Shown here piece by piece: positions 60,075-64,000 of a stretch of 64,000 nt of DNA. The stretch covers positions 868,001 to 932,000 of the forward strand of contig NZ_OW969598.1 of NCBI RefSeq assembly GCF_943181435.1. The letters are read 5' to 3'. Position 1 is the first letter of the stretch; each line of letters opens with the position of its first letter. Below the pieces are notes generated by a model. The model was not told the DNA's origin and searched no databases. It saw nothing but the letters and a program-made list of their open reading frames with translations. The stretch is from Neisseria sp. Marseille-Q6792. GTDB taxonomy: Bacteria; Pseudomonadota; Gammaproteobacteria; Burkholderiales; Neisseriaceae. Position numbers and translations under genes: made by a program.

Positions 60075-60879
60075 TTAGAATATCAAACTCTCCCCCTTCA
60101 AAAACGCCGTATCCTCCCAAGAAAGCCCAGCCACGTCATCATACAAATCCAGTCCAATCAGCGTATAAAACTGTTTGCCAAAGTTTTTCTCGTTAATCGG
60201 TTCGATGAGTCCTGCTTTATATAAAGCGGCGAGGGCTTTTTCGGGGATTTGGACGGTGTAGGGTTGCAGTTTGCGTAAGAGCCCGCCAATGTGGTCAGCA
60301 TGGTGCAGGCTGCTAATGAGGTTTTCGGCCTTACCATCGAACGGAATAATCAGCGGCTGCATATGGCTTTCGATCATGCGGAATTTGTCGGCGATGGTTT
60401 AGAATGGGAAGCAGCGGCACAGGCAAAGTTTCGGGTAGCTTGATTTCTTGCAGCCATACGCTATCGAGTTCCGGAATATCTTTGCCGAATTGCAACGCCA
60501 AACGTTGTTTCAAGGTGTTGCGGTTATCACCCTCGCCCGCACCGTTCGCCAAACCGGCATGGTGTCCCGCAATGCAAAACGCCATGAGCTTGCCGATAGC
60601 AATGCTGCCCCAACACTCAAAAGCGATTTTTGCCCCGGCGGTAGAATGGTCGACAGACCTGCTCCCGCCATTTAATCTAGCCTGAAATTCAAGCGAGTAT
60701 TTTCCTAAATCGTGTAGTTGCCCGGTGTGATAAGCAATGTCTTGCGCGTCGAAAACTTGGGCAAAATTTGCAGCCGAATTGCCGACATTTTGGGCGTGAG
60801 ATTGAAGGGTTTGCCAGCGTTCGTAAGGCAAAAGGTTGCAGAATTGGCCTTGGGCGGAATGAGCATAATAAACCTTCAT
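60075..60879 (-). pseudogene. cas3: cas3 with helicase region deleted (HD domain plus C-terminal fragment)
   Basis: The first ~160 codons give a complete Cas3 HD-nuclease start: HAQNV, LHDLGKYSLEFQ, DHSTAGA and IAGHHAGLANG, all metal ligands present. Near 60403 the frame leaves Cas3 and reads ~20 unrelated residues to a stop (60331). In the other frame, from the junction, TIADKFRMIESHMQPLIIPFDG to the Cas3 C-terminal GLSWEDTAFL continues to 60075. About 450-500 codons, holding the whole SF2 helicase, are missing and the joint is out of frame. A free HD fragment of ~182 residues could still be made. Confidence 0.87.
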
Positions 60880-61062
60880 CTAAACTCCTTATTTTTACAA
60901 TTAAATTTTGATATTCCAAATATATCAACTCAAAACCATCATCCCCATCAAACTAAGCAAAATTGATTTTTAAAGCTATTTCCTGTCAAAACCGGACTTG
61001 CACGACTATAAAAACAATAATCTTGAGTTTCACGCCCTGCTTAACAATATTCAGTTGGTCAA

Positions 61063-61169
61063 TATAGTGGATTAAATTTAAATCAGGACAAGGCAACGAA
61101 GCCGCAGACAGTACAAATAGTACGGCAAGGCGAGGCAATGCCGTACTGGTTTAAATTTAATCCACTATA
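61063..61169. repeat. Correia repeat-enclosed element, short form
   Basis: A 107-bp element with perfect ends TATAGTGGATTAA and TTAATCCACTATA and the short internal core (GGACAAGGCAACGAAGCCGCAGACAG). It lies in the 408-base gap between cas3 and the pyrG terminator, on the right border of the defence island. The rest of that gap (60880-61062) is AT-rich and shows no array, leader or gene. Confidence 0.93.
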
Positions 61170-61224
61170 TCAGATAAAACCATAAAATTAAATTGATGAC
61201 TTTTATAATCCCCGATTTGCAAAA

Positions 61225-61264
61225 ATGCCGTCTGAAAGTCTTCATTCAGGCTTTCAGACGGCAT
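61225..61264 (-). terminator. DUS inverted-pair terminator after pyrG
   Basis: Inverted uptake sequences with a 16-base loop, 23 bases past the pyrG stop. Confidence 0.85.
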
Positions 61265-61287
61265 TTTGATCATCAAGTAACGCTTTA

Positions 61288-62952
<1,665 letters not shown>

Positions 62953-62987
62953 TTAACGTGAAGCGCGCGGTTCTGGCAAACGGACGG

Positions 62988-63026
62988 ATGCCGTCTGAAC
63001 GGTGGACGGCTGTTTTCAGACGGCAT
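62988..63026 (-). terminator. DUS inverted-pair terminator after fadD
   Basis: Inverted uptake sequences with a 15-base loop lie 7 bases past the fatty-acid CoA ligase stop, between it and pyrG on the same strand. Confidence 0.82.
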
Positions 63027-63033
63027 CTTTTCT

Positions 63034-64000
63034 TTATTTCCCAGTACTTTGCCGCAACTCGCGGCGCAGGATTTTGCCGACGTTGGACTTGGGCAACTCG
63101 TCGCGGAATTCGATATTTTTCGGTACTTTATATGCGGTTAATTCGGTGCGGCAAAAGGCGATAAGTTCTTCTTTCGTCAAAGACGGGTCTTTTTTGACGA
63201 CGAATACTTTTAGGGCTTCTCCGGTTTTTTCGTCGGGAACGCCGATACAGGCGACTTCCATCACTTTGCCGTGATGCGCGATGACTTCCTCGATTTCGTT
63301 CGGATAAACATTGAATCCGGAAACAACGACGAGGTCTTTCTTACGATCGACCAGCTTCAACCAGCCTTTTTCGTCCATCACGGCAATATCGCCGGTTTCC
63401 AAAAAGCCGCGCGCGTCTATGGCTTTGGCGGTTTCTTCGGGGCGGTTCCAGTAGCCTTGCATCACTTGAGGGCCTTTTACCCACAATTCGCCCGGCTGCC
63501 CGACGGGGACTTCTTTGCCGTTTGCGTCGCGCAATTCTACTTCGGTGGACGAGACGGGCAAACCGATGCTGCCGCTGTATGATTCGATGTTTAAGGGGTT
63601 GCAGCACACGCCTGGGCTGGCTTCGGTCAGACCGTAGGCTTCGACAATAGGCGTACCGGTGATTTTTTTCCATTTTTCGGCAACGGCTTTTTGGGTCGCC
63701 ATACCGCCGCCCAAAGTCAGCCGCAATCCTGAAAAATCGACTTCGGCAAAATCAGGACGGTTAACCATCGCGTTAAACAGTGTGTTCACGCCGATAAATA
63801 CGTTAACCCGCTGTTTTTTCAGTTCGCCGATAAAGCCTTTCATATCGCGCGGGTTGGTAATCAGGATGATTTTCGAGCCGGCATTGGCAAAAATCATCAG
63901 ATTCACGGTTAAGGCAAAAATATGGTACAACGGCAAGGCGGCGATAACGGTTTCTTTGCCCTCGCGCAATTGGTTTTTAATCCATTCTTTCGCCTGAAGC
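63034..64000 (-). CDS. fadD: Long-chain fatty-acid--CoA ligase, 3' part
   Basis: The frame is open at the right edge; about 320 C-terminal residues of a ~550-residue adenylate-forming enzyme are visible. [105 protein letters not shown] and a terminal [13 protein letters not shown] (adenylation Lys) identify FadD. It activates fatty acids for lipid synthesis; Neisseria lacks classical beta-oxidation, so import and phospholipid recycling are likelier roles. Confidence 0.93.
   Translation of the reverse strand, partial: LQAKEWIKNQLREGKETVIAALPLYHIFALTVNLMIFANAGSKIILITNPRDMKGFIGELKKQRVNVFIGVNTLFNAMVNRPDFAEVDFSGLRLTLGGGMATQKAVAEKWKKITGTPIVEAYGLTEASPGVCCNPLNIESYSGSIGLPVSSTEVELRDANGKEVPVGQPGELWVKGPQVMQGYWNRPEETAKAIDARGFLETGDIAVMDEKGWLKLVDRKKDLVVVSGFNVYPNEIEEVIAHHGKVMEVACIGVPDEKTGEALKVFVVKKDPSLTKEELIAFCRTELTAYKVPKNIEFRDELPKSNVGKILRRELRQSTGK

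Noticed and set aside
60880..61062. Search for a CRISPR leader or array next to cas3
   Set aside because: AT-rich sequence without repeated units.

Overview
The window is Neisseria chromosome, most likely from the N. meningitidis / N. lactamica / N. gonorrhoeae group. The 12-base DNA uptake sequence ATGCCGTCTGAA (DUS) is scattered throughout, often as inverted pairs acting as terminators. There are two Correia elements, a neisserial intergenic mosaic (NIME/dRS3) array, an IS1106-like element, and both H.8-antigen genes (lip and laz). I cannot fix the species from sequence alone.

Positions 1-47.7 kb are mostly ordinary core genome. From the left: a carbon-starvation permease with its small partner, rluE, lysC, rph, a universal stress protein, tcdA, scpA, brnQ, pncB and argS. 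An AAGC tetranucleotide tract follows argS and lies upstream of a membrane phosphatase/sulfatase-fold gene. A ~2 kb Correia + NIME repeat region then leads to an amino-acid ABC permease, a secreted thermonuclease, rpiA, ispF-ispD-dnaQ, an lplT-like MFS gene, ccoS and ackA. After dsbD, hpnC, slyD, lip and several metabolic genes come smpB-waaF, tRNA-Asn, ogt, a PEBP gene, an AraC regulator, dapE, a hemerythrin, laz, secA, dnaG and rpoD. Between ackA and dsbD lies an AT-rich orphan polymorphic-toxin cassette: a toxin tail, an immunity-like gene and an Rhs core fragment. It is followed by an AT-rich spacer with two exact DnaA-box matches.

Positions 47.7-60.9 kb, between rpoD and pyrG, form a defence island built on a decaying type I-C CRISPR-Cas operon read on the minus strand. 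cas5, cas7 and cas4 are intact. cas3 has lost its helicase, cas8c carries two opposite frameshifts, cas1 is an internally deleted stub fused to a second broken cas4, and there is no cas2 and no array. Two AT-rich, DUS-free cargo blocks sit in it. One is a three-gene operon (DNA methyltransferase, HerA-type ATPase, NurA-like nuclease) between cas3 and cas5. The other is a single 573-residue protein with a PD-(D/E)XK-like motif, flanked by the two cas4 copies. An IS1106-like element sits exactly between the ancestral cas5 ribosome-binding site and its start codon.

The methyltransferase-HerA-NurA operon is the best candidate for a little-described system. Its gene content suggests a modification-dependent restriction machine in which the methyltransferase marks self DNA and HerA-NurA degrades unmarked DNA. 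The lone PD-(D/E)XK-like gene is a second candidate. The window ends with pyrG and the 3' part of a fatty-acid CoA ligase gene.
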